From: Choristoneura fumiferana
Taxonomy: Eukaryota; Arthropoda; Insecta; Lepidoptera; Tortricidae
NCBI RefSeq assembly: GCF_025370935.1
Contig: NC_133477.1
Location: 19,470,164 to 19,534,163, forward strand
DNA: 64,000 bases
Reading direction: 5' to 3'
Position 1 is the stretch's first letter, and every line of letters starts with the position of its first letter. A program made the position numbers and the translations under genes. Shown piece by piece: positions 10,226 to 19,935 of this stretch. The notes beneath the pieces were generated by a model that worked only from the letters and a program-made list of their open reading frames with translations, did no database searches and was not told the origin of the DNA.

Positions 10226-10934
10226 AGCAAATATCAAGTTCAGGATCATCAAAACTAAAAAAAAAAACACTATTTCCAACAAGCTATCGTCAAGGTGAAT
10301 TTTTAAATACTTATTTACTTTTCACAAATTAAACGAAGGTAAAGATAGTTACAAAAAATAAGAAAAAACTAAGCATTATTCCTTTGAACGATGCAAAAAC
10401 CGACACCACAGCAAAGCAGCTAAAGTGCTTTGGAAAGCGACGGCTAATATTATAAATATACTTTACAAATAACCTCTGCATCAAAGCAGTACTCAAAAGC
10501 CACTTCGGCTCAATCAAATACATCAAACCAATTATTTCGGAGAGGTACTCGTAAAAAATACATTTTGGTCGGTTGTCCATTTCGCCTTTCAATCCCGGAG
10601 TCCCGCGGGGCCCGGGATAATGGTGTAACCCGATAAAAGATTTCCCGAGGCGGCGATACCTCACAACACTAGCGCCGCCATTTTAACTTCGCCCTGAAGT
10701 GGCAAGTTGGTTACTTCCTGATGTTCGCCGTTATCACCAGTGAATGGAAACTTAGGCGTAGTGTTGCCAGTGTTTTTTAAACAACTTTTTTTTTAAAAAC
10801 AAGGGCCCAATCACAGTAACTGGTAATATTTTATTTACTAACATAAAATAAGAAATTTGTACCAACATTATTGACTAAATTTATCAATTACACCTACTAC
10901 CACAGAAAAAAAAGGCAAGTGATATTATTTGTAA
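10226..10934. other. Unassigned sequence
   Basis: AT-rich, with a GC-rich patch at 10590-10660 (gagtcccgcggggcccggga). It resembles the patch near 1200 in composition only. No supported ORF. Confidence 0.35.
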
Positions 10935-11190
10935 AAAAAAGCCATGGTATCCTATTGTTTTACCTATGGCCTGTCTGGCAAAGAGTCATAGGTTCGAACC
11001 CGGTCTCGCAACTCAAAAAAACAAACTCGTATTCGTATTGTTACATTTGAAATTTACCACAAGTTTTTCGGTGAAGAAAACCTGATTCAATGTTGCGCTG
11101 AGCGGACGTGGGAACTACGGCTTTCATTACCCTTTTATTCTGAAAGGAGGCCAGTGTTCTGCAGTAGGACATGTATAAGCCGAGATTGAG
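10935..11190 (+). mobile_element. S1 SINE, diverged copy
   Basis: A tRNA-like head includes a B box-like ggttcgaacccgg (10991-11003). It is followed by the family body: gaaatttaccacaagttttt, then gtgggaactacgg, and a diverged aggaggcc-agtgt-ctgcagtaggac end. The central portion is shortened compared with the copy at 13801-14107. Confidence 0.65.
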
Positions 11191-11464
11191 TAAAATTTTC
11201 ATCGTCTTCCATACGTAAGAAACGGGGAAATGGTGAAAAAATATGTAAAATGAAGCAAATGCAACATGGCGACATGGTAACACTGTAAGTTCGGCAGCAG
11301 GACTGCTCTATTCTCTCTATCTATTCCCTCTCGTAATAAAAGTTATCTCGACTCGTGAAAGTAACGTGGAGGGTATTTCTTTAAATAAATGAAAAAAAGG
11401 TTTTGTTTGCGCTTTGGTTCTGGCATCTTGGATATTGGTGCGGTGGAAGAAGCCATTTAATAAT

Positions 11465-11735
11465 AATAACCTAACCAACAAAAAGTTAAAAACCCCCGAC
11501 TTTGTCATTTCAAAGTTCATTATCTCAAAAACGGCTGAACCTAAAAGTTAAAGCTAAAAGCTAAAGTCTAAGAACCATCGCTAGAAAATCTGCTTTAAAA
11601 AACCGCATTCAAATCGGTCCACCCGCTTAAGAGCTACGGTGCCACAGACAGACAGACAGACGCACACACAGACACACATAGCGGTCAAACTTATAACACC
11701 CCTCTTTTTTGCGTCGAGGGTTAAAAAAAAGTTGT
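11465..11735. repeat. Dispersed repeat family F
   Basis: Landmarks are aacctaaccaacaaaaagtt, a central caaatcggtccacccgctta block, a cagacagacagacagacgca stretch and an end reading cacccctctttttt-gcgtcgaggg. Opposite-orientation copies are at 14545-14655 and 15808-16060; diverged same-orientation copies are at 23105-23290 and 36040-36235. Transposon class is unknown to me. Confidence 0.7.
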
Positions 11736-11864
11736 ACAGTTGTCGAAGACGCTTCGAATAATTACGATACTTTTATTTTCCTTGGTTCTCCACTAAAAGA
11801 GAATTCATACGAGATTTCATTAATACAGATCTAGGCAAAGGAACGCTTGAATACAGAAAGTAAA

Positions 11865-12575
11865 TGGGTTATTCAATTTTAAGAGTGGATAATGGCGTCT
11901 GGGAATGGGATACTGAATAGAGAGGCGCAGTACTTCACGCTAAGTTCCCAATCCGCACTGGACCCGCGTGGGAACTATGGCCCAAGCCCTCTTGTTCTGA
12001 GAGGAGGCCTGTGCCCAGCAGTGGGACGTATATAGGCTGGGATGGATGGTACTTCACGCTAGCCCGTCGCCTACAGCTTTTTAAAGCACAGGTAAGGCCG
12101 CTTATGGAGTACCGTTTCCATCTCTGGGCTGGAGCACCCCAATCAGCTTCTTCCATTTGACCGCATCCAACGTAAGGCTGCTAGATTTGTAGGCAACCGG
12201 GCACTCTCTGGCCGACTTGATCCGGCAATGTGGAGGAATATTGCATCTCTCTGCATCTTGTTCCGCATATATCATGGGGAGTGTTCAGATGAATTGTTCG
12301 GATTGTGCCTGCAGCTAGGTTTCACTACCGTACTTCGCGCAGACGTCAGTCATTTCATCCTCACCACCTTAATGATTGGCAATCTAGCACCGTCCACTTT
12401 AAGCAAAACTTTTTTCTACGCACGACTAAAGTATGGAACCAGCTTCCTGGGATAGTGTTTCCGGAGCGGTATAACTTAAGGATCTTTAAAAACGAGCCCC
12501 GTGACCACGCACCAAAGGCACGTTACCCCTCGTGTTGACAAGTGTCCATGGGCGACGGTGATTGCTCCCTATCAG
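11865..12575 (+). pseudogene. Jockey-type LINE 3' end with an S1 insertion
   Basis: The C-terminal part of a jockey-like reverse transcriptase is readable across frames: ILNREAQYFTLARRLQLFKA (interrupted by the insertion at 11943-12048), MEYRFHLWAGAP near 12105, FDRIQRKAARFVGNRAL near 12155, IASLCILFRIYHGECSDELF near 12240, and KVWNQLPGIVFPERYNL near 12430. The 3' block gtgtccatgggcgacggtg at about 12543 matches the end of the copy at 1585-2275. Frameshifts and the insertion make it non-functional. Confidence 0.82.
11943..12048 (+). mobile_element. 5'-truncated S1 insertion with 13-bp target duplication
   Basis: The 106-bp insert begins agttcccaatccgcactgga and ends ggctgggatggatg. It is flanked by exact copies of gtacttcacgcta (11930-11942 and 12049-12061). 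Removing one copy restores the jockey reading frame around REAQYFTLARR. This shows retroposition of a 5'-truncated S1 or of the LINE that shares its 3' end. Confidence 0.9.
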
Positions 12576-12576
12576 G

Positions 12577-13420
12577 TGACCAGAAATATATGACTATTTG
12601 CCATGTTGCGGAATTTCATTGGAACTACTTTCTTACACTGGCAATAATTTTAATGATTGTCAGTGTCACTGGCGGTTTCTTTGAACAATAACAAAAATGC
12701 CCAAAACGATTCGTAGTCAACAACGGATCATTATAAATAATGTTTATAAGAAACTACTGAAATAAAAACGCTTGTGGAATGAAAATATTTCACTACTAAA
12801 CCTTTCCAAAAATAACATCAGAGCTAACAGATAAACTTTGTAGACAAGTCAAGATGTCATTATTCCGAATATACTGAACTATTGCCATATAAATAAGAAC
12901 AGTAGCGCCTTCTTGACAATAGTCATATATTTTTGGTTTACCTTTATATAAAAAAAACTTAGGTTGCCGGGTTCGAAAATACGCGACTCACAACTCGAAA
13001 AATTGCGCTCGTCCGACATAACCCTTACCCAGCCACAACCATAACCTCCACCATGAAGCGTTTTAACAAAAAACTAACAACATTGCGGTGGAACTTTTAT
13101 AATTCCATCCCAAAACTAGCGCTATCTCACGGACCGATCGCATATCTCGCCGATTGGCCAGTCGTTATGGGCCCTCTGTTTCGCCGAATTACTTCCTTAG
13201 TGGCCTTATGGGTCCGATAACGGTGTTTTTGGCCATTCGGCCGGGGATTAGCTGGCTGCTGATTATTGTGCGAACTATCCCTTATTTATTTGTTTCGCTG
13301 CTAATTTTATGGGAGTGACAATGGGTACGGAATTAAATTGGCGTGTTTCAGCTTATTAAATAGGGCGATGTTCTGATGTCTTTTTCGGCGGATTTGCAGT
13401 TGATTAATTTGTTTGAACCC
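12577..13420. other. Unassigned sequence
   Basis: AT-rich to 12960, then mixed composition with a GC-richer stretch at 13090-13270. A tRNA-like ggttgccgggttcgaaaat at 12962-12980 hints at a decayed SINE head, too weak to call. No coding evidence. Confidence 0.35.
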
Positions 13421-13797
13421 AAAGGAAGTGGAAATGGGCTGGACACATATGCCGCAGGTGTGATGGAAGATGGAGGAAGGCGTGATTTGTTTTTTTTTTA
13501 TTCGACTGGATGGTAAACGAGCAAGTTGGTCTCCTGATGGTAAGAGATCACCACCGCCCATAAATAACTGCAACACTAGGGGTATTGCAGATGCGTTGCC
13601 ATGGAGTGGAGACCCAGAACCGGCCGGAGAAACGTTGGTAGACAGGAGATGAGGTGGACCGACGACCTGGTCAAGGTAGCAGGAAGGTGCTGGATGAGGA
13701 GAGCACTGAACCGAGATGAGTGGCGAGCAATGCAGGATGCCTACACTCAGCAATGGGTGGCTATGGGCTGAAGGAGAGAGAGAGAGAGAGAATTTGT
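13421..13797 (+). pseudogene. LINE B 3' end (RTE-like C-terminus) split by a V insertion
   Basis: Two halves of one reading are visible: RKWKWAGHICRRCDGRW (about 13424-13475) before the insertion, and, after it, RPRTGRRNVGRQEMRWTDDL (about 13613-13672) continuing VAGRCWMRRALNRDEW and AYTQQWVAMG. This is the conserved C-terminal stretch of the endonuclease-reverse transcriptase proteins abundant in Lepidoptera. It ends in an AG-repeat tail (13776-13791). Other LINE B pieces lie at 17505, 18008 (minus), 35200, 37890, 43456, 46291, 56278 (minus) and 60440 (minus). Confidence 0.75.
13490..13600 (-). mobile_element. 5'-truncated V insertion inside LINE B
   Basis: A T-run is followed by attcgactggatggtaaacg and cacaccgcccat-type sequence matching the 3' third of V in reverse complement. 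It interrupts LINE B between the RRCDGRW and RPRTGRR segments. No clear target duplication could be read. Confidence 0.75.
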
Positions 13798-13800
13798 TTG

Positions 13801-14107
13801 AAGCCGTGCTGGCCGAGTGGTTTGACCCATATGGCCTCTCAAGTAAAAAGTCGTAGGTTCAAACCCCGGCTCGCACCTCTTTTTCGAAATTCATATGCGG
13901 AATTTCATTTGAAATTTACCACGAGCTTTACGGTGAAGGAAAACATCATGAGGAAACCTGCACAAACCTGCGAAGCAATTCAATGGTGTGTGTGAAGTTC
14001 CCAATCCGCACTGGGCCCGCGTGGGAACTACAGCCCAAGCTCTCTGCTTCTGAGAGGAGGTCTGTGCCCAGCAGTGAGACGTGTATAAGCTGGGATGATG
14101 ATGATGA
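13801..14107 (+). mobile_element. S1 SINE, best full-length copy
   Basis: A tRNA-derived head carries a recognisable A box (tggccgagtggt, 13810-13821) and B box (ggttcaaaccc, 13856-13866). The body has gaaatttaccacgagcttta, gaagcaattcaatggtgtgt, the gtgggaactacagcccaagc block and aggaggtctgtgcccagcag, and it ends in a GATGAT repeat tail. Transcription would be by RNA polymerase III from the internal boxes. It lies directly 3' of the LINE B tail. Several truncated relatives occur in the window. Confidence 0.88.
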
Positions 14108-14164
14108 TGGCTTTGACAACAGAACCCTAGGTCTTTTCCAAACAAAATTTACTCACATACACAT

Positions 14165-14425
14165 TTAGAACGAAACTGACACAATTCAAAATGTTCTCAT
14201 TTTAAAACTCAATCATGTTTGTTTTTATACAAAGTTTATTTTAGTAATGTGAATATTTCGAATTGTGTCGGTTTAATTCTAAAGGTGACCTACATGTTAA
14301 TGCATATCGCAGTCGCACCTTTAAAATTACACTGAAATAATTGGAAATTTTCTCATTTAAAAATTCAACCAGATTTTGGCAGTGTGAATATTTCGAATTG
14401 TTTCAGTTTAATTTTAAAGTTGCGA
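14165..14425. repeat. Diverged direct and inverted repeats
   Basis: gtgaatatttcgaattgtgt (14245) recurs as gtgaatatttcgaattgttt (14382), each followed by cggttt- or cagttt-aattct-aaag. The reverse complement of the same motif opens the segment (aaactgacacaattcaaaa, 14171). Probably a decayed element with internal duplication. Confidence 0.5.
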
Positions 14426-14544
14426 TATCTCATATTATGTCAACGACAATATCCATTGGAAGACTAACACTTCAGTAATGAGTCTTCAGGGACTAAGGAC
14501 ATTACACCCTCTGCATTTGGCTTGGTGTGTCAGCACATCGGTAC

Positions 14545-14655
14545 CCCCCACGCAAAAAGAGGGGTGTTATAAGATTGGTGCCAATGTTTGTTTGTGGCAT
14601 CATAGCCCTCAAACGGATGGACCAATTTCAATGCGGTTTCTTTTATACATGAAAG
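14545..14655. repeat. Family F fragment (inverted relative to 11465)
   Basis: It has acgcaaaaagaggggtgtta, then cctcaaacggatggaccaat and caatgcggtttct, the reverse-complement order of family F. Confidence 0.65.
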
Positions 14656-14660
14656 CAAAT

Positions 14661-14775
14661 TTCATGCAGTTCCTCCACCTCCACACTGTAAGAGCACACA
14701 CAAATTACACAAGTCCATCTATCACCACCCCACTACACTGACGCGTTTCCAACTCAACCGGAACTCATCTTCAGT
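14661..14775 (+). repeat. Family K, right-hand part
   Basis: The run from tcatgcagttcctcc through ccatctatcacc to actgacgcgtttc-aactcaacc and catcttcag matches 55361-55467. The family continues leftwards in the copies at 55180 and 23913. Confidence 0.7.
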
Positions 14776-15229
14776 TTTTTTCGTTAGGTCAGGTTAGGTT
14801 ACTGTGTACATTTTTAACCCGAGTGTGAGTACGTGATGAACTATTTTACAACGCACTTTCTCGGAATGTGCCTCGTTTCGTAGGTCAACATCCATTCCAG
14901 TCGTTCCCTCATGACTGAGGATAGTGGTCATCAACGGGCGGTCTACATTTGGATAGGATTATTTGTGTCAATGACTGACAGCGCCATCTATTATTTTCTA
15001 TATAAACTACTATGGATGGCTTATAGATCATTTGTCATAGGATAGTAGTAAGCTGTCAATTAGTTTCATGTAAATGGTATTTAGTTCTCGGATAGCCCCC
15101 GAGGTGGCGCTGTAATCAAACTAGGATAATTTTGTATCAATTTATTTAAGTGACTTTTTGAATATACATCATCGAAGACACACGCAAGCTCTCATTTTCT
15201 GTCCCTGCACCTGCTATACCCATCCACAA
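14776..15229. other. Unassigned sequence
   Basis: No coding signal. It contains cagtcgttccctcatgactg near 14898 and two gcgccatctat/gaggtggcgctg stretches, which look like remnants of unlabelled repeats. Confidence 0.35.
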
Positions 15230-15445
15230 CGTAACAATTTGTTTCCATCGGCTTCTGTCCGGGGCAGCCCTGACGACAGAGCTAAACCTCGGGGGCCTGG
15301 AGTCCCTAAGTTGATCGGTCCATCTGGTAGAAGATCTGCCTGGGCTCGTTCACCATTCGTATTCCCAACTACGATCAGCTTCTCTAGGCTCTCATCACCC
15401 CTTCGCATTATGTGGCCAAAATATGAAACAAGGTCAACATAATCT
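15230..15445 (-). pseudogene. LINE C (RTE-like) C-terminal fragment
   Basis: The minus strand reads YFGHIMRRGDESLEKLIVVG followed by a decayed continuation. The same peptide (NPESLEKLIVVGQADGKRPR) is on the plus strand at 55690-55750. The reading ends abruptly and abuts a V repeat. Truncated at both ends. Confidence 0.65.
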
Positions 15446-15449
15446 TTTG

Positions 15450-15722
15450 CAGGTGGTAGGCCCGGCAAGGTCCGCCCGGATTGCTACCACCATCTTGCTC
15501 GCTAATCCTGCCGTGAAGCAGCAGAGCTTGCACTGTTGTGTTTCAGCGTGGAGAGTAAGACAGCCGGTGAAATTACTGGCACTTGAGGTATCCCATCTTA
15601 GGCCTCTAGGTTGGCAACGCATCTACAATCCCCCTTGTGTTGTAGGTGTCTATGGGCGGTGGTGATCTCTTACCATTAGGAGACCCACTTGCTCGTTTGC
15701 CATCCAGTCGAATAAAAAAAAT
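15450..15722 (+). mobile_element. V repeat, full copy
   Basis: It starts caggtggtaggcccggcaag and ends gccatccagtcgaataaaaa. It is close to the copies at 9552 and 22249. Confidence 0.8.
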
Positions 15723-15807
15723 ATCTACAGAAAATTTGTCATTACTGCAAGTGCCGCAGGAGTGTTTTTTTTTAACATCACCGAGGACACTATTATGCAA
15801 AACACGT

Positions 15808-16060
15808 TGCATTTTAACCCCCGCCCCAACGCAAAAAGATTGCCATAAATTTGACCGCTATGTGTGTCTGTCTGTCTATGGCACCGTAGCTCTTAAACGG
15901 GTGGACCGATTTGAATGCGGTTTTTTTTTATTTCAAAGCAGGTTTTCTAGCGATGGTTCTTAGATATGTTTCATTAAAATCGGTTCTGCCGTTTTTGATA
16001 TATCGGGGGTTTTCCAACTTTTTGTTTGTTAGGTTATTCAATCGAGTGAAACGCAACTGA
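15808..16060. repeat. Family F copy (inverted relative to 11465)
   Basis: Blocks in reverse order to 11465: ccccaacgcaaaaagatt, gtgtgtctgtctgtctatgg, aaacgggtggaccgatttga, and ccaactttttgtttgttagg. Nearly complete. Confidence 0.7.
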
Positions 16061-16808
16061 CAGGTACTAACTATTAAGTAGAAATCTGTTAAAAAAACTG
16101 ACTACAAAATATGCATTTCTTTAAAAAAAAAATAATAACAATTACCGCGATAGTCTAAAATATTGTGTTTTAAGAATTACCATCACCACGATTTTGTTAT
16201 GTTAAATACTTACCCTGGGCTGGATGTAAAGTCAGATTAGCTGACATTAATTAGTGAAACTTAGTATCAATAAATTTATAATTATTTAATATCCAAAGCA
16301 AAAAGTTAAATGTGAAAAAAACTTTAAAAGGGAAATAATTCTGTATAATTCATTAATTAATCTATCCATTAATATATCAAAAATAAGCAATTAAAAGTAA
16401 AATTTACTTACTACCAATCATACTCTAAAATTGTATATTTAGACTTACCTTTAGCTCTACCTAAAACATAGTTAACTAAATATTGTAAAAATTGTAAATT
16501 ATGCCCAACTATGTTCAATACATGATTGAACATTAATAGGAACCTTTAGTGCCATTTCTTTTTCTTCTCTGTAGTTTTCCGTCTGGCAACACTTGTTATA
16601 CAAAAAGCTTTACAATGCAAGCTCAATATAATTTATTTATTTATTTGTTGCTGTTTATCTCACTACCTATATTTATTTTGTACGTATATTATATGTACGA
16701 TATAATTATGTATGTATTCGTAGATGTATTGCTGTTACGTTTAAATTTTCTGATCTACTTTTGATGCACCACCTGTTGTAAACTAGTCCTTCCTTCTTTC
16801 TGTAAAAA
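16061..16808. other. Unassigned AT-rich sequence
   Basis: Only a 20-base end fragment of the P2 foldback family (accgcgatagtctaaaat, 16144-16161) was recognised. The rest is AT-rich without coding evidence. Confidence 0.35.
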
Positions 16809-16950
16809 AGGTTGCCTGGAAGAGATCGCTCTTAAGCGATAAGGCCGCCTATTGCTCACCTTGTAATTTTAATAATTTGTTTTCTGTATCGCTTACTATG
16901 TCTGGTGTACAATAAAGAGTCTTTGTATTGTATTGTATAATATTGTATTC
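16809..16950 (+). mobile_element. LINE H 3' end with TTGTA tail
   Basis: The block ggttgcctggaagagatcgc, then gcgataaggccgcctattgc and tggtgtacaataaagagtc, is followed by tattgtattgta repeats. This is a widely seen lepidopteran LINE 3' UTR whose clade I cannot name with confidence. A minus-strand fragment of the same end is at 18134-18195. Confidence 0.75.
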
Positions 16951-17504
16951 ATAAAATTGTTTGTTCCATAATAAACAAGTTAAAATAATCTACTCTGTTA
17001 TTTTACTGAACAAACCTAATTAAATAAAAATATGTCTAAGGTTTTCAGTTTTAACACCTTGTTTGTAATATTTGAGAAGAAACAGCAAAATTACTGTCTT
17101 CTCCAACAATATATCTATATCTAGTAAACTGTGTCACTAAAATACTCGTATCTCGTCAAGTTTTATCGACAGCATCACGAATAACAAATACCATCGTAAT
17201 TGGCTGTCATACAATAAATATTGTCAATATCATTCACAGAGTTAATAGGACATCCCAAATGTATGGTAAACTAATACGTTATTCCATAAATTACCCTGAC
17301 AGAGTGAAGGCAAAAGTCTATACATATCTTGTCATTGCAATACAACGGGAACATGTATAAACAGCATATAAAATGTTCCGCCAGTCGGCACAACCAAATA
17401 ACAAGTTGGGGTGCGACTATGTTGTCAGGGAAACAGCGGGAAAATGACCCAGAATGTTCTTTAGTAAAAACTAAAGGCTTAAAAAATAACTGTAAGTAAT
17501 ATGG
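16951..17504. other. Unassigned AT-rich sequence
   Basis: No repeats or ORFs were supported. Confidence 0.35.
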
Positions 17505-17692
17505 TGACAGATTGTGCAGCGTAGGACGTCCACCAAAGAGATGGACGGATGACCTGGTTAAGGCCGCGGCTTCAAGGTGGATGCAAGCCGTTTCCAGTCT
17601 TAGAAACTGAAGGTCCGTGGGGGAGGCTTATTCCAATGTCCAACAGCGGACATCCCACGGCTGTTATGATGATGATGATGATGATGATATTG
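17505..17692 (+). pseudogene. LINE B 3' end with GAT tail
   Basis: Encoded GRPPKRWTDDLVKAAASRWM is followed by a decayed C-terminus, ccaacagcggacatcccacg, and a (GAT)n tail at 17667-17690. With 18008-18133 on the opposite strand it forms an inverted pair about 300 bp apart. Confidence 0.75.
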
Positions 17693-18007
17693 ATGAACAG
17701 TTTGTAAACACCATTTGTTTGTCAAAGGAAATAACTACAATTGCTACAACTCATGGGACATAATTACTCAATAAAAGATTGTTCAAATGGCCTCAACGTT
17801 TCGGCCACATTGCAGCAGCAGTGGTCACGAGTAGACTTCAGTGTAGAGCATCACCTTCGCGGGCTGCGAACGTCGGAAACCCTACATCCCGATTTGATGC
17901 AAATTTTGCAATATAAACTAACCTATGAGTTCTCTCCGAGAAGCTATCGTCACAGCAAATCTCATCCAGATTCGCTTTAGCATGAATGATAAACAAACAT
18001 AACACAC
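17693..18007. other. Spacer with an unlabelled repeat
   Basis: ggcctcaacgtttcggccac followed by attgcagcagcagtggtcac (17790-17830) resembles a common lepidopteran interspersed sequence. Its boundaries are not visible from one copy. Confidence 0.35.
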
Positions 18008-18133
18008 AACTGGCAACTGTCGCATTTATAATCGTCATCATATCAGTAGGACGTCCTTGTTGGACATCTCCATAATAGACTTCCAGTTACTTCGTTTGCA
18101 AACGGCCTGCATCCACCTTGAACCCGCGGTTTT
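18008..18133 (-). repeat. LINE B 3' end, inverted copy
   Basis: Reverse complement of the LINE B end: it begins gtcatcatatcagtaggacg and contains ggcctgcatccaccttgaac, matching 17565-17690 reversed and 56278-56412. Confidence 0.65.
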
Positions 18134-18195
18134 AACAATACAATACAATACAATGACTCTTATTGTACCTACACCACAAAATAGTAAGCGATACC
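18134..18195 (-). repeat. LINE H 3' tip, inverted copy
   Basis: acaatacaatacaatacaat is followed by tattgtacctacaccac and tagtaagcgata, the reverse complement of the 16870-16950 end. It is 5'-truncated to about 60 bp and joined to the LINE B fragment. Confidence 0.75.
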
Positions 18196-19394
18196 ATGGC
18201 CTACCAATCCTACAAACTATATTTAATACAAAAAAACAGCAATAGATGGCACTACTATTAACATTTGTAAATTATATAATGTGAATAAGCCGAATTAAGT
18301 AGAAATATTAAGATTAAAATAAAGACTAGCATATTTTATAAACACAACTTCACATCAACCTTAATTCAACTCCTTAATTTGAAGATAAGAAACACCATAA
18401 AAATAATAACTGAGAATACGAAAGTATAGGCTACATGTGGCTACATTTCAGCTATGAGGCTTTCGTAGTGTTTTGCAATTGTGACGCTAGATGGCGAATA
18501 ACGGAATGCGCTTGCTGGCTTGCCCCGCGCTTGCTCACATTCGTCGAAACTATTTGAGAGAAACATGCCATTCTCTTCTAATGACGTAAATAAGACAGAG
18601 ACATCATGCGTATCTCTAGTCGTCTAGGCTCAGTTGGTGAGCTGTTGGTTGTTGTCAGTGTACCGTATCCTTAGTGTCTCACTAGATGGCAATACGTTTG
18701 CGTTCTCACTGGTGCCATCTATTGGAAAATCGAAGGAAGAAAAATAGCCAGTTGAATATCCAGTATTAGGGTGATACCATTTGCTTGTACTAGGTGGTGT
18801 CTCTGTTAATACAGAAACATCACCACTTTAACCAGAGGACCTATTGTCTGACACACTTGGAATCACAATCCCATCACCTCTTCTTTCTGTCACACGGTGT
18901 AGGATGAGGGAAGAAAGAGATAGTGAGTGCAATCGCGGACGTCAGTGCGTTAGACAATACGCACACAGGTCATCTATCCATTTATAATATAAGTATGACA
19001 ACTAAGTTTGCAATCGTAATCAAAACCGCGTAAACCGTTTGACTACTAAAAGAGCCACTCACGCGTCGCGGGGACCTTTTCATCCCGCTCGTTCGCGGCC
19101 GCTCTGACCCTGCCCCCAACCCTTCAAGCAAGAGTGAAATGTAGCGTAAAAAGAAAGCCTTGAGTGGCCCTACGTCGATCCTTATTTATGAGTCAGCGGA
19201 TTATTATGACTTGCCAATTTTCCGGAATATAAAATCCGTTACTGCCGGCGCCGTAGCGGGTGACGTTTTGTATTTCAAGTTTTATTGGCATTGCCAATGA
19301 GATCTGACTGATTACGTTCCTGGGAAACCTATACCATTCGAGGAAGGCTGAAGGACTATTATTTGGTTTTACTAGCAGTATGTTTGTTCAAAAA
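18196..19394. other. Unassigned sequence
   Basis: AT-rich to about 18440, then more mixed. gacgctagatggcg (18483) and agatggcaat...ggtgccatctatt (18685-18722) look like repeat remnants. 18890-18960 matches the short dispersed motif tagaaagagatagtga-like also seen at 27143, 29808 and 50815. A GC-rich patch lies at 19055-19110. No coding evidence. Confidence 0.35.
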
Positions 19395-19480
19395 AATCTT
19401 AGATGTTCTGATCGAGTTGTGCAGTCGGCCAGGAGATCTGGGTTTCAATCCTATCCGGCACACACATTTTTTAACGTTTT
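19395..19480 (+). repeat. Possible tRNA-like SINE head
   Basis: gtgcagtcggccaggag followed by a B box-like gggtttcaatcc (19440-19451) resembles a tRNA-derived promoter region. No body or tail could be matched to S1, S2 or S3. Confidence 0.35.
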
Positions 19481-19734
19481 TAAAAAAGCCTTAAAGTAAA
19501 AGTATTGAGGCATGATTAGTAGATCCTGCGGACTATTTACCATCTACTGGGTTTGGACTTACGAACTAGTTATTATTGTTAGTTTCCGCTATGCTTCAAC
19601 GGTAGCATGGCATCCAGCAAAAACTTAGTATCCGTTGAATCTCTGGTAACTTAACTTAGGTAGTAAATTCTGTGGACAGAAATTTATTTCACTGGAGATT
19701 TTTCAGCTCATAACGCTGAACACTTTTATTACAT

Positions 19735-19935
19735 ACTAGCTTTTGCCCGCGGCTTCGCCCGCGTGGAATTCGGTTATTGCGCGCTGTTCCCTCTCGAACT
19801 CTGCATTTTTCCGGGATAAAAAGTAGCCTATGTCACTCTCTGGCCCATGAACTATCCCTATGTCAAAAATGACGTCAATCCAACGCTCCGTGTCGACGTG
19901 AAAGACAGACAAACATACAAACACACACACTTTTT
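19735..19935. repeat. Dispersed repeat family Z
   Basis: It begins agcttttgcccgcggcttcg, continues gataaaaagtagcctatgtc and gacgtgaaagacagacaaac, and ends in an AC-rich stretch. Copies: 36385-36563 and 38690-38790 (inverted), 49975-50180 and 58549-58765 (same orientation). It is extremely common in Lepidoptera as I recall, class not certain. ORFs inside it are accidental. Confidence 0.75.

Noticed and set aside
13810..13866. Possible tRNA gene (A and B boxes)
   Set aside because: The boxes are the head of an S1 SINE with full SINE body and tail. No cloverleaf with proper acceptor stem could be drawn.
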